A stretch of 64,000 nt of DNA from Agrobacterium vitis (GCF_013426735.1 NZ_AP023272.1:637501-701500); one strand, 5' to 3'. Shown: positions 9,913 through 23,689, numbered from the stretch's first letter. Numbers and translations are program-made. Notes: a model not told the origin generated them from the sequence alone.

Positions 9913-12249
9913 ATGCAGTTTAAGTCCATACAAATGAAAATTGCCGTGCTTGCAGGTCTTTGCGTCCTGTCGGCCACGGCTGGCCTGGTTGGCTATGGCA
10001 TTGTCTCCGCCGGGCAGACAAGAGATTTTGTCGGCGATAACGTCACCAAGCTCACCGAAGCCAAAACCCGGGAAGCCCTGTCCACGCTCGCTTCCACCCA
10101 GTCCGGCATCATCCGATCATCGCTGGATGGGGCTTTCGATGCAGCACGGAATCTGGCACGCAGTTTTGAGGTTATTGCAGGCGACAAGGTCAATGGTACG
10201 GCGGTGGAGCTGAGGCGCGGGCAGCTTAACGCCATGTTGCTGAACCTACTCAAGGATAATCCACGTTTCAACGGCACCTATAGCGCCTGGGAACCGAACG
10301 CACTCGATGGCAATGACGGCCAGTTCCGCGACCGACGCGATCTGGGGTCCGATGCGACAGGGCGCTTCCTGCCCTATTGGACCCGGGATGCGGCGGGCAA
10401 GATCGCCATTCAACCGCTTGTCGAATATGACAGTGCGGAATTGCATCCGAACGGAGTGATGAAGGGCGGCTGGTATATCGGTCCGCAGCAGGGCGGGGGC
10501 GAGAGCATTCTCGATCCATTGCCCTATATCGTTCAGGGCAAGAACGTGTTTCTTGCCACCATGTCTGTGCCAATCATGATTGATGGCAAGTTTCGCGGTG
10601 TCGCTGGGGCCGATTTCGATCTCGGCTTTGTGCAGAAGCTGGCAGAGGATGTGCGCGCCTCACTCTATGGCGGCAAGGCAGGCGTTAAGATCGTGAGTTA
10701 CAAGGGGTTGGTGGTCGCCGATAGCGAGCATCCCGACACAATCGGGCAGCGTTTTGACAAGACGACACCGGCGCTCTCCGGCCTTCTACCGATGATCCAG
10801 GGTGGCAAGGCCGACGTTCTTGCCGATGCCGATCAATTTCAGGCATTTTCCCCAATCGCCATTGGGCGTACCAAGACACCATGGTCGGTGATCGTGTCCG
10901 TACCCAGGCCGGTGGCGATGGCCGAGGCAATCAGCCTGGACCAGGCTCTGACCCAGCGCGGCGGCAGTGATATCATCTTCCAGGCTATCGTCGCCCTGAT
11001 CATTGCGGCCGGCGGTATCGGCGCCATGTGGTTCGTGGCGCTTAGCATTGCCAAGCCCATCCGAGCCATGACGGCCAGCATGGGCCAGCTTGCCGGTGGC
11101 GAGACGGATATCACCATTCCTGGCGCGGGCAGGGCCGATGAAATCGGTGCTATGGCCGATGCGGTCGGCGTGTTCCGTGACAATGCAGTCGCTAACCGCC
11201 AGTTGGAGCAGGATGCGGCGGCCAGCCGCCAGACAACGGAAACCGAACGTCGCCGCACCGCCGAAATTGACAGGTTGCGGGCTGAAGCGATGGCCCAGGC
11301 CACGTCCGGCCTTGCCGATGGCCTCAAGCATCTTGCCAATGCCGATCTGACGTTCCGGCTGGACCAGCCCTTCGCGCCTGAATTCGAAAGCCTGCGGGCC
11401 GATTTCAACGCGGCCATCACCCAGTTGCGCGAGGCGATGATCGCCGTGACCCAGGCCTCGCAATCGATTGACAATGGCTCACTGGAAATCAGCGGTAGTT
11501 CCGATGAACTGTCCAAGCGCACGGAACAGCAGGCGGCATCGCTGGAAGAGACGGCGGCGGCCCTCGACCAGATCACCGCCAATGTCGGCAATTCTTCCAA
11601 GCGTGCCGAAGAAGCAAGAACAGTCGCCGTCGAGGCCAATAGCAGTGCGACCAGCTCGGGCCGTGTTGTGGCGGATGCGGTCAATGCCATGCAGCGGATC
11701 GAACAATCGTCCAACCAGATCGCCAATATTATCGGGGTGATCGATGAGATTGCTTTCCAGACCAATCTTCTGGCGCTGAACGCCGGCGTGGAAGCGGCAC
11801 GCGCGGGCGAGGCTGGCAAGGGTTTTGCCGTCGTCGCTCAGGAAGTCCGCGAGCTTGCCCAGCGCTCCGCCCAGGCGGCCCGCGAAATCAAGGAACTGAT
11901 CCGCAATTCGACGGTCGAAGTGGACAGAGGCGTGGAACTGGTGCGTAATACCGGCGAATCACTAAAGACCATTGTGGATTATATCGTGACGATCAACCGG
12001 CATATGGATGCCATTGCTCTGTCCGCGCGCGAACAGTCTGTCGGGCTGTCCGAAGTCAACACCGCCGTCAACCAGATGGACCAGGTCACCCAGAAAAATG
12101 CCGCCATGGTCGAGGAAACCAATGCAGCGAGTGCGGCGCTGGCCTCCGAGGCAACGGTTCTGCTTGATCTGGTCCGGCGGTTTAATCTTCATCCCGCCAA
12201 TGGAGCCACCGGTTCCCAGCAGCCGACCGGCTTGCGGCGGGTGGGGTGA
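9913..12249 (+). CDS. Methyl-accepting chemotaxis protein with periplasmic Cache-type sensor
   Basis: Transmembrane chemoreceptor of about 778 residues. A first membrane helix (about 9-30) is followed by a large periplasmic domain (about 35-350). This domain has features of double-Cache sensors, such as [28 protein letters not shown] and PLVEYDSAE, which usually bind amino acids or organic acids. A second helix (about 355-380), HAMP segments and a cytoplasmic signalling domain with the hairpin tip [20 protein letters not shown] follow. It signals to the CheA/CheW complex. There is no C-terminal methyltransferase-tethering pentapeptide. The ATG at 9913 gives a proper N-terminal signal anchor. 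An in-frame GTG at 9880 would add 11 residues. The ligand is unknown. Confidence 0.93.
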   Translation: MQFKSIQMKIAVLAGLCVLSATAGLVGYGIVSAGQTRDFVGDNVTKLTEAKTREALSTLASTQSGIIRSSLDGAFDAARNLARSFEVIAGDKVNGTAVELRRGQLNAMLLNLLKDNPRFNGTYSAWEPNALDGNDGQFRDRRDLGSDATGRFLPYWTRDAAGKIAIQPLVEYDSAELHPNGVMKGGWYIGPQQGGGESILDPLPYIVQGKNVFLATMSVPIMIDGKFRGVAGADFDLGFVQKLAEDVRASLYGGKAGVKIVSYKGLVVADSEHPDTIGQRFDKTTPALSGLLPMIQGGKADVLADADQFQAFSPIAIGRTKTPWSVIVSVPRPVAMAEAISLDQALTQRGGSDIIFQAIVALIIAAGGIGAMWFVALSIAKPIRAMTASMGQLAGGETDITIPGAGRADEIGAMADAVGVFRDNAVANRQLEQDAAASRQTTETERRRTAEIDRLRAEAMAQATSGLADGLKHLANADLTFRLDQPFAPEFESLRADFNAAITQLREAMIAVTQASQSIDNGSLEISGSSDELSKRTEQQAASLEETAAALDQITANVGNSSKRAEEARTVAVEANSSATSSGRVVADAVNAMQRIEQSSNQIANIIGVIDEIAFQTNLLALNAGVEAARAGEAGKGFAVVAQEVRELAQRSAQAAREIKELIRNSTVEVDRGVELVRNTGESLKTIVDYIVTINRHMDAIALSAREQSVGLSEVNTAVNQMDQVTQKNAAMVEETNAASAALASEATVLLDLVRRFNLHPANGATGSQQPTGLRRVG

Positions 12250-12259
12250 GCACCCTACT

Positions 12260-12290
12260 GCCCGCATCCATCCCAGTGTCGGGTGCGGGC
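12260..12290 (+). other. Stem-loop after the chemoreceptor gene
   Basis: Ten-pair stem (GCCCGCATCC at 12260-12269 with GGGTGCGGGC at 12281-12290, one G-T) and an 11-base loop, 11 bases after the chemoreceptor stop and before priA. No T-run follows, so a weak or factor-assisted terminator or an RNA-stability element. Confidence 0.45.
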
Positions 12291-12348
12291 GATCACGGCG
12301 TAAATTTCCGGTTCCATTTTGTTCTGTTCGGGGGCATGGTCCGGCGCA

Positions 12349-14568
12349 ATGAGCACCGAATCGTCAGATCTGTTTGGTCCGCGCGCCAAGGCCGGTCCTG
12401 CCCGCCGCGCCGTCCCCGTCCTGGTGCCCTTGCCGGCGCCGGGGCCTTACAGTTACGCCGTTCCCGATGAGATGATGCTGACGCCGGGCGCCATCGTGCA
12501 GGTGCCGCTTGGGCCGCGCAAAGTGGTCGGCGTTGTCTGGGATGGCGAGGGTGACGGGGCCAAGGTCGATCCCGCCAAATTGCGCAGTATCGAAAAGCTG
12601 TTCGATTGCCCTCCGCTGGACGTGGGCATGCGCCGGTTCATCGACTGGGTGGCGGCCTATACTCTTTCTCCGCCCGGATTGGTGGCTCGCATGGCCTTGC
12701 GTGCGCCTGCCGCTTTCGATCCGGACCCGATGATCGAAGGCTTGCGCTACAGCGGTCATGCCCCGGAAAAACTGACCCCGGCCCGCAGGAAAGTGCTGGA
12801 ATTGGCTGAGGACGGGCTTTCCTGGACCAAGAGCGGGCTTGCTCATGCGGCAGGGGTCTCGACCTCGGTTGTTGACGGCATGGCAAAGCTCGGCCTGTTT
12901 GAAACCGTATTTCTGCCGCCTCCGCCCTTGGTGGCGCTGCCCGATCCGGATTACGCTGCCCATCGTCTCTCCGGTCCGCAGCTGGGCGCAGCTGAGGTGC
13001 TGGTGGAGAGTGTTCGGGATGGCGGGTTTTCGGTGGCGCTGATCGATGGCGTCACAGGGTCCGGCAAAACGGAAGTCTATTTCGAAGCGATTGCCGAAAC
13101 TCTGCGCCAGGGCCGCCAGGTGCTGATCCTTCTACCGGAAATCGCTCTGACCACCGCTTTTCTGGAGCGGTTTCAGGACCGTTTTGGTGCCAAGCCCGGC
13201 GAATGGCATTCCGACCTTGCCACCCGGACGCGGGAAAAAGTCTGGCGCCAAACGGCGACAGGCGATATTCGGGTAGTGGCCGGTGCGCGCTCGGCGCTGT
13301 TCCTGCCCTTTGCCGATCTGGGGCTGATCATTGTCGATGAGGAGCATGATCCGGCCTTCAAGCAGGAAGACAGGGTGTTCTACAATGCCAGGGACATGGC
13401 GGTGGTGCGGGCGCGGATTGCCAGCATTCCTGCCGTGCTGGTCTCGGCCACGCCGTCGGTCGAAAGTCAGGTCAACAGTTATAGCGGTCGATACAAGCGC
13501 ATTCACCTGCCGACCCGTTTTGCCGATGCGGCCATGCCGGATCTGCATCTTGTCGATATGCGCCGCCATCCGCCGGAACGGGGCGGATTTCTTTCGCCTC
13601 TCATGCTGCGGGCCATCGGCAAGACGGTGGAAAAGCAGCAACAGGCACTGTTGTTTCTCAATCGGCGGGGCTATGCGCCGCTGACGCTCTGCCGGGTCTG
13701 TGGCCATCGTTTCCAATGCCCGCAATGTTCCAGTTGGCTGGTGGAACACCGGTTTCGCGGCCAGATTCAATGCCATCAATGCGGTTATGCCGAGCCGACG
13801 CCCAATGCCTGCCCCGAATGCGGGACGCTGGACCATCTCGTTGCCTGCGGGCCGGGCGTGGAGCGGATTGCCGAGGAGGTGGAGCGGCACTTCCCAGACG
13901 CTCGCACGCTGGTCTTGTCGTCGGATCTCGGCGGCGTCAAACGGCTCAGGCTGGAACTGGAAGCCATTGCCAAGGGCGAGGCGGATATCGTCATCGGCAC
14001 GCAATTGGTGGCCAAGGGGCATAATTTCCCGCTGATGACGCTTGTCGGCATCGTCGATGCCGATATCGGCCTGGCCAATGGTGATCCACGCGCCGCCGAG
14101 CGCACCTTTCAACTGTTGAGCCAGGTGACGGGGCGGGCGGGGCGTACCGGTTTGAAGAGTCATGGCCTTTTGCAGACTTATCAGCCGCAGCATCCGGTGA
14201 TGCAAGCCATTGTTTCCGGCGATGCCGATGCCTTTTACGAGCGGGAAATTACCGAGCGGGAGCGGGCGGTGCTGCCGCCTTACGGACGGCTTGTCTCGAT
14301 CATCGTGTCGGCGGACAACAGGGCGGATGCCGAAACCCATGCCCGGCAATTGCGCCAGGCCGCCCCTGCTGTCGGCGGCATCGCCATTCTGGGGCCTGCC
14401 GAGGCACCGCTGGCGCTGATCCGTGGCCGCCATCGTTTCCGATTGCTCATTCATGGCCGCAAAGCCAGCGACATGCAGGCTTTTGTCGCTGCGATGCTGA
14501 GCAATGGCCCGAAAGAGCGTCGCTCCATCCAGGTGCAAGTGGATGTCGATCCGCAGAGCTTTCTTTGA
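12349..14568 (+). CDS. priA: Primosomal protein N' (replication restart helicase PriA)
   Basis: Superfamily-2 3'-to-5' DNA helicase that recognises stalled forks and D-loops and reloads the replisome. The 739-residue product has the N-terminal DNA-binding domain, the Walker A motif GVTGSGKTEVYFEA at about 234-247, the DEEHD Walker B box (IVDEEHDPAF), and the LVSATPS motif. The eight-cysteine zinc-binding module (CRVCGHRFQCPQC ... CHQCGY ... CPECG) lies at about 447-494. The C-terminal helicase motifs include GTQLVAKGHNFP and QVTGRAGR. ATG at 12349 (MSTESSDLFG) matches the usual N-terminus. An upstream in-frame start at 12319 adds ten atypical residues. It is unrelated in function to the neighbouring chemoreceptor and ATP synthase genes. 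Confidence 0.95.
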   Translation: MSTESSDLFGPRAKAGPARRAVPVLVPLPAPGPYSYAVPDEMMLTPGAIVQVPLGPRKVVGVVWDGEGDGAKVDPAKLRSIEKLFDCPPLDVGMRRFIDWVAAYTLSPPGLVARMALRAPAAFDPDPMIEGLRYSGHAPEKLTPARRKVLELAEDGLSWTKSGLAHAAGVSTSVVDGMAKLGLFETVFLPPPPLVALPDPDYAAHRLSGPQLGAAEVLVESVRDGGFSVALIDGVTGSGKTEVYFEAIAETLRQGRQVLILLPEIALTTAFLERFQDRFGAKPGEWHSDLATRTREKVWRQTATGDIRVVAGARSALFLPFADLGLIIVDEEHDPAFKQEDRVFYNARDMAVVRARIASIPAVLVSATPSVESQVNSYSGRYKRIHLPTRFADAAMPDLHLVDMRRHPPERGGFLSPLMLRAIGKTVEKQQQALLFLNRRGYAPLTLCRVCGHRFQCPQCSSWLVEHRFRGQIQCHQCGYAEPTPNACPECGTLDHLVACGPGVERIAEEVERHFPDARTLVLSSDLGGVKRLRLELEAIAKGEADIVIGTQLVAKGHNFPLMTLVGIVDADIGLANGDPRAAERTFQLLSQVTGRAGRTGLKSHGLLQTYQPQHPVMQAIVSGDADAFYEREITERERAVLPPYGRLVSIIVSADNRADAETHARQLRQAAPAVGGIAILGPAEAPLALIRGRHRFRLLIHGRKASDMQAFVAAMLSNGPKERRSIQVQVDVDPQSFL

Positions 14569-14760
14569 TGCCGGGGAATACGACGAATGATTTCCAATAA
14601 TCCCTCGTATAACGGGCATTCAGCGCTTGAGGTGACGACAGCCAGATATTGCGCCTGGATTTGCCTGTGGCATAAGAGCGCAAATACGATTCATCCTCCT
14701 GCTTTGCGCCGCATCCAGGCCTGAGACAGGGACGATCACAGAGGACCACCAGAGGCTGCC

Positions 14761-15156
14761 ATGGAATTCTATTTTCCGACCGAAACCGGCGAGCAACTGG
14801 CCTTTGCCAGCGCCGCGCTTTTTGCCCTTCTGGGCCTGTTCATCATGTTTGCCCCGGGCATCACCCTTCGGGGCCTCGGCTTGAGCGGGCGGGAGGGCCG
14901 CCGGGAAGGGTTGGCCGCGCTGCGCCTGGGTGGCGGCATGATGACCGGCCTTGGCGCAAGCGCCGTGATGCTGGCCCAGCCGATGCTTTATCTGGCCTAT
15001 GGGATCACTCTGGGGGTCGGGCTGTTTGGTTTGATTTTGTCGATCCTGTCGGACCATGGGGGAGCTCGCGGAGCGACCTGGCGCAATTTTCACCTTATAA
15101 TTGCCGTCACTGTTTTAGGCATTTTGCCTTTCATCTACGTCTTTGGCCTGGTGTGA
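14761..15156 (+). CDS. Conserved membrane protein of unknown function, four predicted helices
   Basis: 131-residue hydrophobic protein with four predicted membrane segments (about 14-33, 55-75, 78-100 and 111-131). A short basic, glycine-rich loop (RGLGLSGREGRREG) separates helices 1 and 2. AGAGG lies upstream of the ATG at 14761, and the codon use is like that of the neighbours, so it looks like a real gene. The overall look resembles small DUF4345-type proteins, but I cannot assign it with confidence. It sits alone between priA and the atp operon, 251 bases before atpH. Confidence 0.65.
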   Translation: MEFYFPTETGEQLAFASAALFALLGLFIMFAPGITLRGLGLSGREGRREGLAALRLGGGMMTGLGASAVMLAQPMLYLAYGITLGVGLFGLILSILSDHGGARGATWRNFHLIIAVTVLGILPFIYVFGLV

Positions 15157-15407
15157 CGCGATTTCGCGCAATCCGCCTCATTAATTTGACGGTGAAGATC
15201 ACAAAATCGTCAAAAGCGGGTTGCCCTCCTCGTTTATTCCGTTAATACCCGTGTTGCGAGTCCGGGGATCGTATGCTAGACGGACCGCAAATTTGGACGA
15301 TACAAGCTGCACTGCTTGTGAAGTCCGGGGGAAAACTTAAACGATATCAAACTGGTGTTGCGCCAGCCGGCGCATGCGACAGTTTTGAGTAACATTCAGG
15401 GAATTTT

Positions 15408-15989
15408 GTGCCCGTGGCAGACACATCCCAGCCTATGTCCGGTCAGCCGGTTTCCGCAGTTGCAGAGCGCTATGCGTCGTCGCTTTTCGAGCTGGCGCGC
15501 GAGGCGGGTTCTGTGGATGCGGTGGCTGGCGATCTCAATCGTTTCCAGGCGATGATCGACGAGAGTGTTGATCTGCAGCGGCTGGTGACCAGCCCGGCCT
15601 TCACCAGCGAGCAGCAGGCTGCTGCCATCGCAGCGTTGTGTGACAAGGCTGAAATTGGCGGCCTCGTCGGCAATTTCCTGAAGCTCGTTACAGCCAATCG
15701 TCGCCTGTTTGCCGTTCCCGGCATGATCGCAGCCTTCCGCATGATCGCGGCGCGCCACCGTGGCGAACTGGCTGCTGATGTGATCTCTGCTCATGCGCTG
15801 ACCCCGGCGCAGGAAACCGAACTGAAGGAGGCGCTGAAGAGCGCGACCGGAAAGACCGTTACGATGTTCGTGACTGTCGATCCGTCTCTCCTGGGTGGTC
15901 TGATCGTCAAGATCGGCTCCCGTCAGATAGACACGTCTCTTCGCACCAAACTTTCCACCCTTAAGCTTGCACTGAAAGAGGTTGGCTGA
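15408..15989 (+). CDS. atpH: F1 ATP synthase delta subunit
   Basis: Delta subunit (OSCP family) of the F1 sector, which joins the catalytic head to the peripheral stalk of F0. The 193-residue product has the N-terminal six-helix region ([18 protein letters not shown]) and the conserved C-terminal block [26 protein letters not shown]. The start is GTG at 15408, with an alternative GTG two codons later. It is the first gene of atpHAGDC. The F0 genes are absent from this cluster, as is normal in alphaproteobacteria, where they lie at a separate locus. The stop overlaps the atpA start by one base, which suggests translational coupling. Confidence 0.95.
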   Translation: MPVADTSQPMSGQPVSAVAERYASSLFELAREAGSVDAVAGDLNRFQAMIDESVDLQRLVTSPAFTSEQQAAAIAALCDKAEIGGLVGNFLKLVTANRRLFAVPGMIAAFRMIAARHRGELAADVISAHALTPAQETELKEALKSATGKTVTMFVTVDPSLLGGLIVKIGSRQIDTSLRTKLSTLKLALKEVG

Positions 15990-17515
15990 TGGATATCCGC
16001 GCCGCGGAAATTTCCGCAATTCTGAAAAATCAAATCAAGAACTTTGGCCAGGACGCTGAAGTTTCCGAAGTCGGCCAGGTTCTGTCCGTGGGTGACGGTA
16101 TTGCCCGCGTCTACGGTCTGGACAATGTCCAGGCCGGTGAAATGGTCGAGTTTCCCGGTGGTATCCGGGGCATGGCGCTGAACCTCGAAGCTGACAATGT
16201 CGGCGTGGTTATCTTCGGCTCCGACCGCGACATCAAGGAAGGCGACACCGTTAAGCGGACCGGCGCCATCGTTGAAGTTCCCGTTGGTCCTGAACTGCTG
16301 GGTCGTGTTGTTGACGCTCTCGGCAATCCGATTGACGGCAAAGGTCCGATAAACTCGGCAATTCGTTCGCGCGTTGACGTCAAGGCTCCTGGCATTATTC
16401 CGCGCAAGGGCGTTCATGAGCCGATGTCGACAGGCATCAAGGCCATCGATGCTCTGATCCCGGTTGGCCGCGGCCAGCGCGAGTTGGTCATTGGCGACCG
16501 TCAGACCGGCAAGACCGCCATCATTCTCGACACCTTCCTCAATCAGAAGCCTGCACATGATGCTGGTGGCGATGACAAGATGTTCTGCGTTTACGTGGCT
16601 ATCGGCCAGAAGCGCTCCACCGTTGCCCAGTTCGTCAAGGTTCTCGAAGAGCGTGGCGCTCTGAAATACTCCATCATCATTGCTGCGACGGCTTCTGATC
16701 CTGCTCCCATGCAGTATCTTGCTCCGTTCGCTGGCTGCACGATGGGCGAATATTTCCGCGACAAGGGCCAGCACGCCCTGATCGCTTACGATGACTTGTC
16801 CAAGCAGGCTGTTGCTTACCGTCAGATGTCGCTGTTGCTGCGTCGTCCTCCGGGTCGCGAAGCTTATCCTGGTGACGTTTTCTATCTGCATTCGCGTCTG
16901 CTTGAGCGTGCTGCCAAGCTCTCCGACGAGCGTGGCGCTGGTTCGCTTACCGCGCTGCCGGTGATTGAAACCCAGGGCAACGACGTGTCGGCATTCATTC
17001 CGACCAACGTGATCTCGATCACCGATGGCCAGATCTTCCTTGAAACCGACCTGTTCTATCAAGGCATTCGTCCGGCTGTGAACGTTGGTTTGTCGGTTTC
17101 GCGCGTTGGTTCTGCTGCTCAGATCAAGGCCATGAAGCAGGTTGCTGGCTCGATCAAGGGTGAGCTTGCCCAGTATCGTGAAATGGCCGCCTTCGCCCAG
17201 TTCGGTTCAGACCTTGATGCTGCCACGCAGCGCTTGCTGAACCGTGGTGCGCGCCTTACCGAACTTTTGAAGCAGCCGCAGTTCTCCCCGTTGAAGGTGG
17301 AAGAGCAGGTTGTTGTGATTTTCGCGGGTGTCAACGGATATCTCGATAAGCTTGCCGTCAGTGATGTCGGTCGATTTGAGCATGGCGTGCTTTCCTATCT
17401 CCGGACAGAAGGCAAGGACATCCTCGATGCAATCCGCACGGAGAAGGCTATCAGCGATGACGTCAAGGGCAAGCTCAAGGCTGCTCTCGATACGTTCGCA
17501 AAGTCTTTCGCCTAA
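15989..17515 (+). CDS. atpA: F1 ATP synthase alpha subunit
   Basis: Regulatory nucleotide-binding subunit of the F1 head. The 508-residue product has the beta-barrel N-domain, the Walker A motif [14 protein letters not shown] near residue 170 and the family signature around [24 protein letters not shown]. The conserved C-terminal domain ends in DTFAKSFA. It is cytoplasmic and membrane-associated through F0. The ATG at 15989 shares its A with the atpH stop codon. The length and motifs are those of a fully functional alpha subunit. atpG follows after 30 bases. Confidence 0.98.
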   Translation: MDIRAAEISAILKNQIKNFGQDAEVSEVGQVLSVGDGIARVYGLDNVQAGEMVEFPGGIRGMALNLEADNVGVVIFGSDRDIKEGDTVKRTGAIVEVPVGPELLGRVVDALGNPIDGKGPINSAIRSRVDVKAPGIIPRKGVHEPMSTGIKAIDALIPVGRGQRELVIGDRQTGKTAIILDTFLNQKPAHDAGGDDKMFCVYVAIGQKRSTVAQFVKVLEERGALKYSIIIAATASDPAPMQYLAPFAGCTMGEYFRDKGQHALIAYDDLSKQAVAYRQMSLLLRRPPGREAYPGDVFYLHSRLLERAAKLSDERGAGSLTALPVIETQGNDVSAFIPTNVISITDGQIFLETDLFYQGIRPAVNVGLSVSRVGSAAQIKAMKQVAGSIKGELAQYREMAAFAQFGSDLDAATQRLLNRGARLTELLKQPQFSPLKVEEQVVVIFAGVNGYLDKLAVSDVGRFEHGVLSYLRTEGKDILDAIRTEKAISDDVKGKLKAALDTFAKSFA

Positions 17516-17545
17516 ATCGGACTCGAGCCAAGGACGGATTAACGG

Positions 17546-18427
17546 ATGCCTTCACTAAAGGATCTGAAAAACCGGATCGCCTCCGTCAAGGCGACGCAGA
17601 AAATTACCAAAGCGATGAAAATGGTCGCTGCGGCTAAGTTGCGTCGTGCGCAGGAGGCGGCGGAGGCCGCCCGGCCATATTCTCAGCGCATGGGCGCCGT
17701 TCTCACCAATATCGCTCAGGCGGTTGGCAGTGATGATGGCGTGTCCACGCTGATGACGGGCACCGGCAAGGACGATGTGCATCTGCTCGTGGTCTGCACG
17801 GCCGAGCGTGGTCTTTGCGGCGGTTTCAATTCACAGATCTCGCGTTTTGCGCGTGATCATGTGCGCAGCTTGCTGGCAGCGGGCAAGACCGTGAAGATCT
17901 ATTGCGTCGGCAAGAAGGGCTATGACAGTCTGCGTCGGGAATTCGGTGCATTGATCGTTGAGCGGACTGAGTTTCGCGAGGTCAAGCGCGTTGCGTTTGA
18001 AAATGCGGATACGGTTGCCCGCAAGGTGATCTCCATGTTCGACAAGGGCGAATTTGACGTCTGCACCTTGTTCTATTCGGAATTCAAGTCGGTTATAAGC
18101 CAGATCCCAACAGCCCGGCAGTTGATTCCAGCGGCTGTAGGCGATGCTCCGGCAGCTTCCAGCAGCGCTGCCGCGGTCTATGATTACGAACCGGACGCGG
18201 CTTCGATCTTGTCCGACCTGATCCCGCGCAACATTGCGGTGCAGATTTTCCGTGCGCTTCTTGAAAATGCCGCCGGTGAAATGGGCGCCAAAATGAGCGC
18301 TATGGACAATGCCACGCGCAACGCCGGTGAGATGATCAACAAGTTGACGCTGAGTTACAATCGCCAGCGGCAGGCCAAGATCACCACCGAACTCATCGAA
18401 ATCATTGCAGGCGCCGAAGCGCTCTGA
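17546..18427 (+). CDS. atpG: F1 ATP synthase gamma subunit
   Basis: Central rotor-shaft subunit that couples proton flow through F0 to catalysis in the alpha-beta hexamer. The 293-residue product begins with the coiled-coil N-terminal helix ([20 protein letters not shown], then [16 protein letters not shown]). It has the [14 protein letters not shown] motif and ends with the conserved C-terminal helix ([20 protein letters not shown], then [14 protein letters not shown]). An alphaproteobacterial-type Ala/Ser insertion ([17 protein letters not shown]) is seen at about 200-216. Preceded by an AAGGA-like site and placed between atpA and atpD. Confidence 0.97.
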   Translation: MPSLKDLKNRIASVKATQKITKAMKMVAAAKLRRAQEAAEAARPYSQRMGAVLTNIAQAVGSDDGVSTLMTGTGKDDVHLLVVCTAERGLCGGFNSQISRFARDHVRSLLAAGKTVKIYCVGKKGYDSLRREFGALIVERTEFREVKRVAFENADTVARKVISMFDKGEFDVCTLFYSEFKSVISQIPTARQLIPAAVGDAPAASSSAAAVYDYEPDAASILSDLIPRNIAVQIFRALLENAAGEMGAKMSAMDNATRNAGEMINKLTLSYNRQRQAKITTELIEIIAGAEAL

Positions 18428-18433
18428 GCTTGA

Positions 18434-19909
<1,476 letters not shown>

Positions 19910-19922
19910 TCCATGGATCGAA

Positions 19923-19949
19923 GAACGCACGGTTTATGACCGTGCGTTC
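19923..19949 (+). other. Strong intercistronic hairpin between atpD and atpC
   Basis: Perfect 11-bp stem (GAACGCACGGT at 19923-19933, ACCGTGCGTTC at 19939-19949) with loop TTATG, in the 68 bases between the atpD stop and the atpC start. AGTTTCC follows, not a real T-run, so RNA processing or protection, or partial attenuation that lowers epsilon output, is more likely than full termination. Confidence 0.7.
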
Positions 19950-19977
19950 AGTTTCCAGCGTTAGAAAGTAAAAAGCC

Positions 19978-20385
19978 ATGGCTGACAATTTCAATTTCGA
20001 ATTCGTTTCCCCCGAGCGGTTGCTGATCTCGGAAAAGGTAAGCGAGGTTGTCATTCCAGCGACCGAAGGTGAGATGACCGTCATGGCCCACCATGCGCCG
20101 ACGATGACGGTGATCAAGCCAGGTGTCGTAACGGTGAAGTTTGCTTCCGGAAAAACCGGCAAATATGTCATTTTCGGTGGCTTTGCCGATATCACACCGG
20201 AAAGGCTGACTCTGTTGGCGGAAAGTGCCGTACCGGTCGATGAGCTGAGCCGTGATACGCTGATGAAGCGGATCGAATTGGCCAAAGCAGAGCTAGACGA
20301 TACGGAAAATCACGAACACCGGACCAAGCTCGAGCAGTTCTTGAACGCAATGACGCATCTTAACGGCGTCCTGGTTCCAGCCTGA
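19978..20385 (+). CDS. atpC: F1 ATP synthase epsilon subunit
   Basis: Rotor subunit that links gamma to the c-ring and can inhibit ATP hydrolysis. The 135-residue product has the N-terminal beta-sandwich (FNFEFVSPERLLISEKVSEV, PATEGEMTVMAHHAPTMT, FGGFADITPERLTLLAE). It continues into a short C-terminal helical region (DTLMKRIELAKAELDDTENH). This matches the alphaproteobacterial epsilon subunits. It is the last gene of the atp cluster and is followed by an intrinsic terminator. Confidence 0.95.
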   Translation: MADNFNFEFVSPERLLISEKVSEVVIPATEGEMTVMAHHAPTMTVIKPGVVTVKFASGKTGKYVIFGGFADITPERLTLLAESAVPVDELSRDTLMKRIELAKAELDDTENHEHRTKLEQFLNAMTHLNGVLVPA

Positions 20386-20416
20386 TTAATGGCTTCTTCA
20401 TTTTTCGGTTTTCAAG

Positions 20417-20440
20417 GCGGCCCTCGTGGCCGCTTTTTTT
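20417..20440 (+). terminator. Intrinsic terminator of the atp operon
   Basis: GC-rich stem GCGGCC (20417-20422) / GGCCGC (20428-20433) with loop CTCGT, directly followed by seven T residues. It lies 31 bases after the atpC stop. Confidence 0.88.
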
Positions 20441-22139
<1,699 letters not shown>

Positions 22140-22209
22140 GCAGTTTTTGTCCGTCGCTGATCCGCTTCCCTTCATCCGGTGTTCAGCAGTCCGTAGACAT
22201 TGTCATTCG

Positions 22210-22584
22210 ATGGAACCTATGATCGCTTCTTCAACAGACGCCGAAATGCCGGCGAGCCAATTGGCCAACTTCATGCAGAAAGCAGCAGGCGCCGCTGCTC
22301 TTCTGAAGGCCCTGTCCCATGAAAACCGGCTGTTGATCCTGTGTATTCTCAGCGAAGGGGAAAAGACGGTTGGCGAGCTGGAAGCGCTTCTGCAATTGCA
22401 GCAGGCGATTGTTTCACAGCAACTGGCGCGGTTGCGGATGGACAATCTGGTGGAAAGTCGGCGGTCCGGGCGCCAGATTTATTATTCGATCACCAATCCG
22501 GCGGTAAAGGAACTGGTATCGGTGCTGTACCAGATGTATTGTTCACCTGCGGGCGATGAGACGACATTCGACCTGCGTGATTGA
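22210..22584 (+). CDS. ArsR/SmtB-family winged-helix transcription regulator
   Basis: 124-residue regulator with one winged helix-turn-helix domain. AAALLKALSHENRLLILCIL, the recognition helix region QLQQAIVSQQLARLRMDNLV and the wing ESRRSGRQIYYSI are typical of ArsR proteins of the BigR/NolR type. No CxC metal-binding motif is present in the recognition helix, and the only cysteines are C44-like (LILCIL) and one near the C-terminus. The signal may therefore be redox or persulfide, not metal, but this is inference. The start is uncertain: ATG at 22210 or 22219, neither with a strong ribosome-binding site. It sits between ldh and a LysR gene. Confidence 0.8.
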   Translation: MEPMIASSTDAEMPASQLANFMQKAAGAAALLKALSHENRLLILCILSEGEKTVGELEALLQLQQAIVSQQLARLRMDNLVESRRSGRQIYYSITNPAVKELVSVLYQMYCSPAGDETTFDLRD

Positions 22585-22661
22585 TGCGCATGGGACTGCC
22601 GACAAAGGACGTGCTTCGGCCTTTCCGATGATTGAAGGCTCGGGCGACAGGCGGTGCAGCG

Positions 22662-23597
22662 ATGATCGATAAGCTGGAATTTTTCATTGCTCTTGCCCGT
22701 GCCCAGCATTTTGGTCGTGCTGCGGAAGAATGCGGCATTTCCCAGCCCACGCTGTCAGCGGCGATCCGCCAGCTTGAAGATCAGCTGGGAGTCATCCTGG
22801 TGCAGCGCGGGTCCCGGTTTCAAGGCCTGACGCCCGAGGGGCAGCGGGTGCTGGAATGGGCGCGGCGGATTGTCGGCGATGCTCGTACCATGCGCGAGGA
22901 AATGCGGGCGGCGCGCAATGGTCTGGCTGGACATATTCGCCTGGCGGTGATCCCGACGGCGCTGGCGATGGTGCAGAGGCTGACAGAGCCATTTCAGGCG
23001 CATCACCCTGCTGTGACGTTCCAGGTGGTGTCGCGCAATTCTCTCCAGGTCCTCAGTCTTCTGGAAAATCTCGAGATTGATGCAGGTATCACCTATCTCG
23101 ACAATGAACCGCTTGGCCGGGTGACGTCTGTGCCACTCTATGCCGAGCGTTATCACCTGATCGCGGCGACCGGCACGCCGCTGGCCGACCGGGAAAGTGT
23201 GACCTGGCAAGAGGTTTCTGATCTTCGGCTTTGCCTATTGACGCCCGATATGCAGAACCGGCGCATCATCAATCAGCATTTCACCGAGGCGGGGGTAGTG
23301 CCTCGGCCGACGCTGGAATCGAACTCGATGATTGTATTATTTTCTCATATTCGGACCGGGCAATGGTCGTCGATCATGCCACGTAACGTCGCGGAATCCT
23401 TCGGTTTTCCGGAGGAAATTCGCATGGTGCCGATTGTCGAGCCACAGGCCCAGCATCTGGTTGGGCTGGTTGCAACCCATCGTGAACCCTATACGCCGCT
23501 GGTTTCGGCGTTATTGCATGAGGCGCGCCGCCTCGCAGCCGCACAAGTCTTTGATAGGTTTTTTCTATCGCGTAACGATACAGCGGTATTGACCTGA
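22662..23597 (+). CDS. LysR-family transcription regulator, probable regulator of the fds operon
   Basis: 311-residue LysR-type activator. The N-terminal helix-turn-helix (IDKLEFFIALARAQHFGRAA, CGISQPTLSAAIRQLEDQLG) is followed by the two-lobed effector-binding domain (about 90-300). It lies directly before fdsG on the same strand (92 bases to the fdsG start). LysR genes next to formate dehydrogenase operons (FdsR-type) usually control them, so it probably responds to formate or a related metabolite. ATG at 22662 is the natural family start (MIDKLEFF). A start 30 bases upstream only adds a non-conserved tail. Confidence 0.88.
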   Translation: MIDKLEFFIALARAQHFGRAAEECGISQPTLSAAIRQLEDQLGVILVQRGSRFQGLTPEGQRVLEWARRIVGDARTMREEMRAARNGLAGHIRLAVIPTALAMVQRLTEPFQAHHPAVTFQVVSRNSLQVLSLLENLEIDAGITYLDNEPLGRVTSVPLYAERYHLIAATGTPLADRESVTWQEVSDLRLCLLTPDMQNRRIINQHFTEAGVVPRPTLESNSMIVLFSHIRTGQWSSIMPRNVAESFGFPEEIRMVPIVEPQAQHLVGLVATHREPYTPLVSALLHEARRLAAAQVFDRFFLSRNDTAVLT

Positions 23598-23689
23598 GTG
23601 ACGGGCTGGATTCATTCTCGCAAAATGGTTGAGTGTACCGTCTTGCCGCGCGACACACGCCGTCGTTGCTGGCTGCTGAGGAGGAAGCG

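Noticed and set aside
15221..15248. TTGCCC-16-TAATAC as promoter of the atp operon
   Set aside because: The -10 matches poorly, and several equally weak pairs exist in the same 250 bases.
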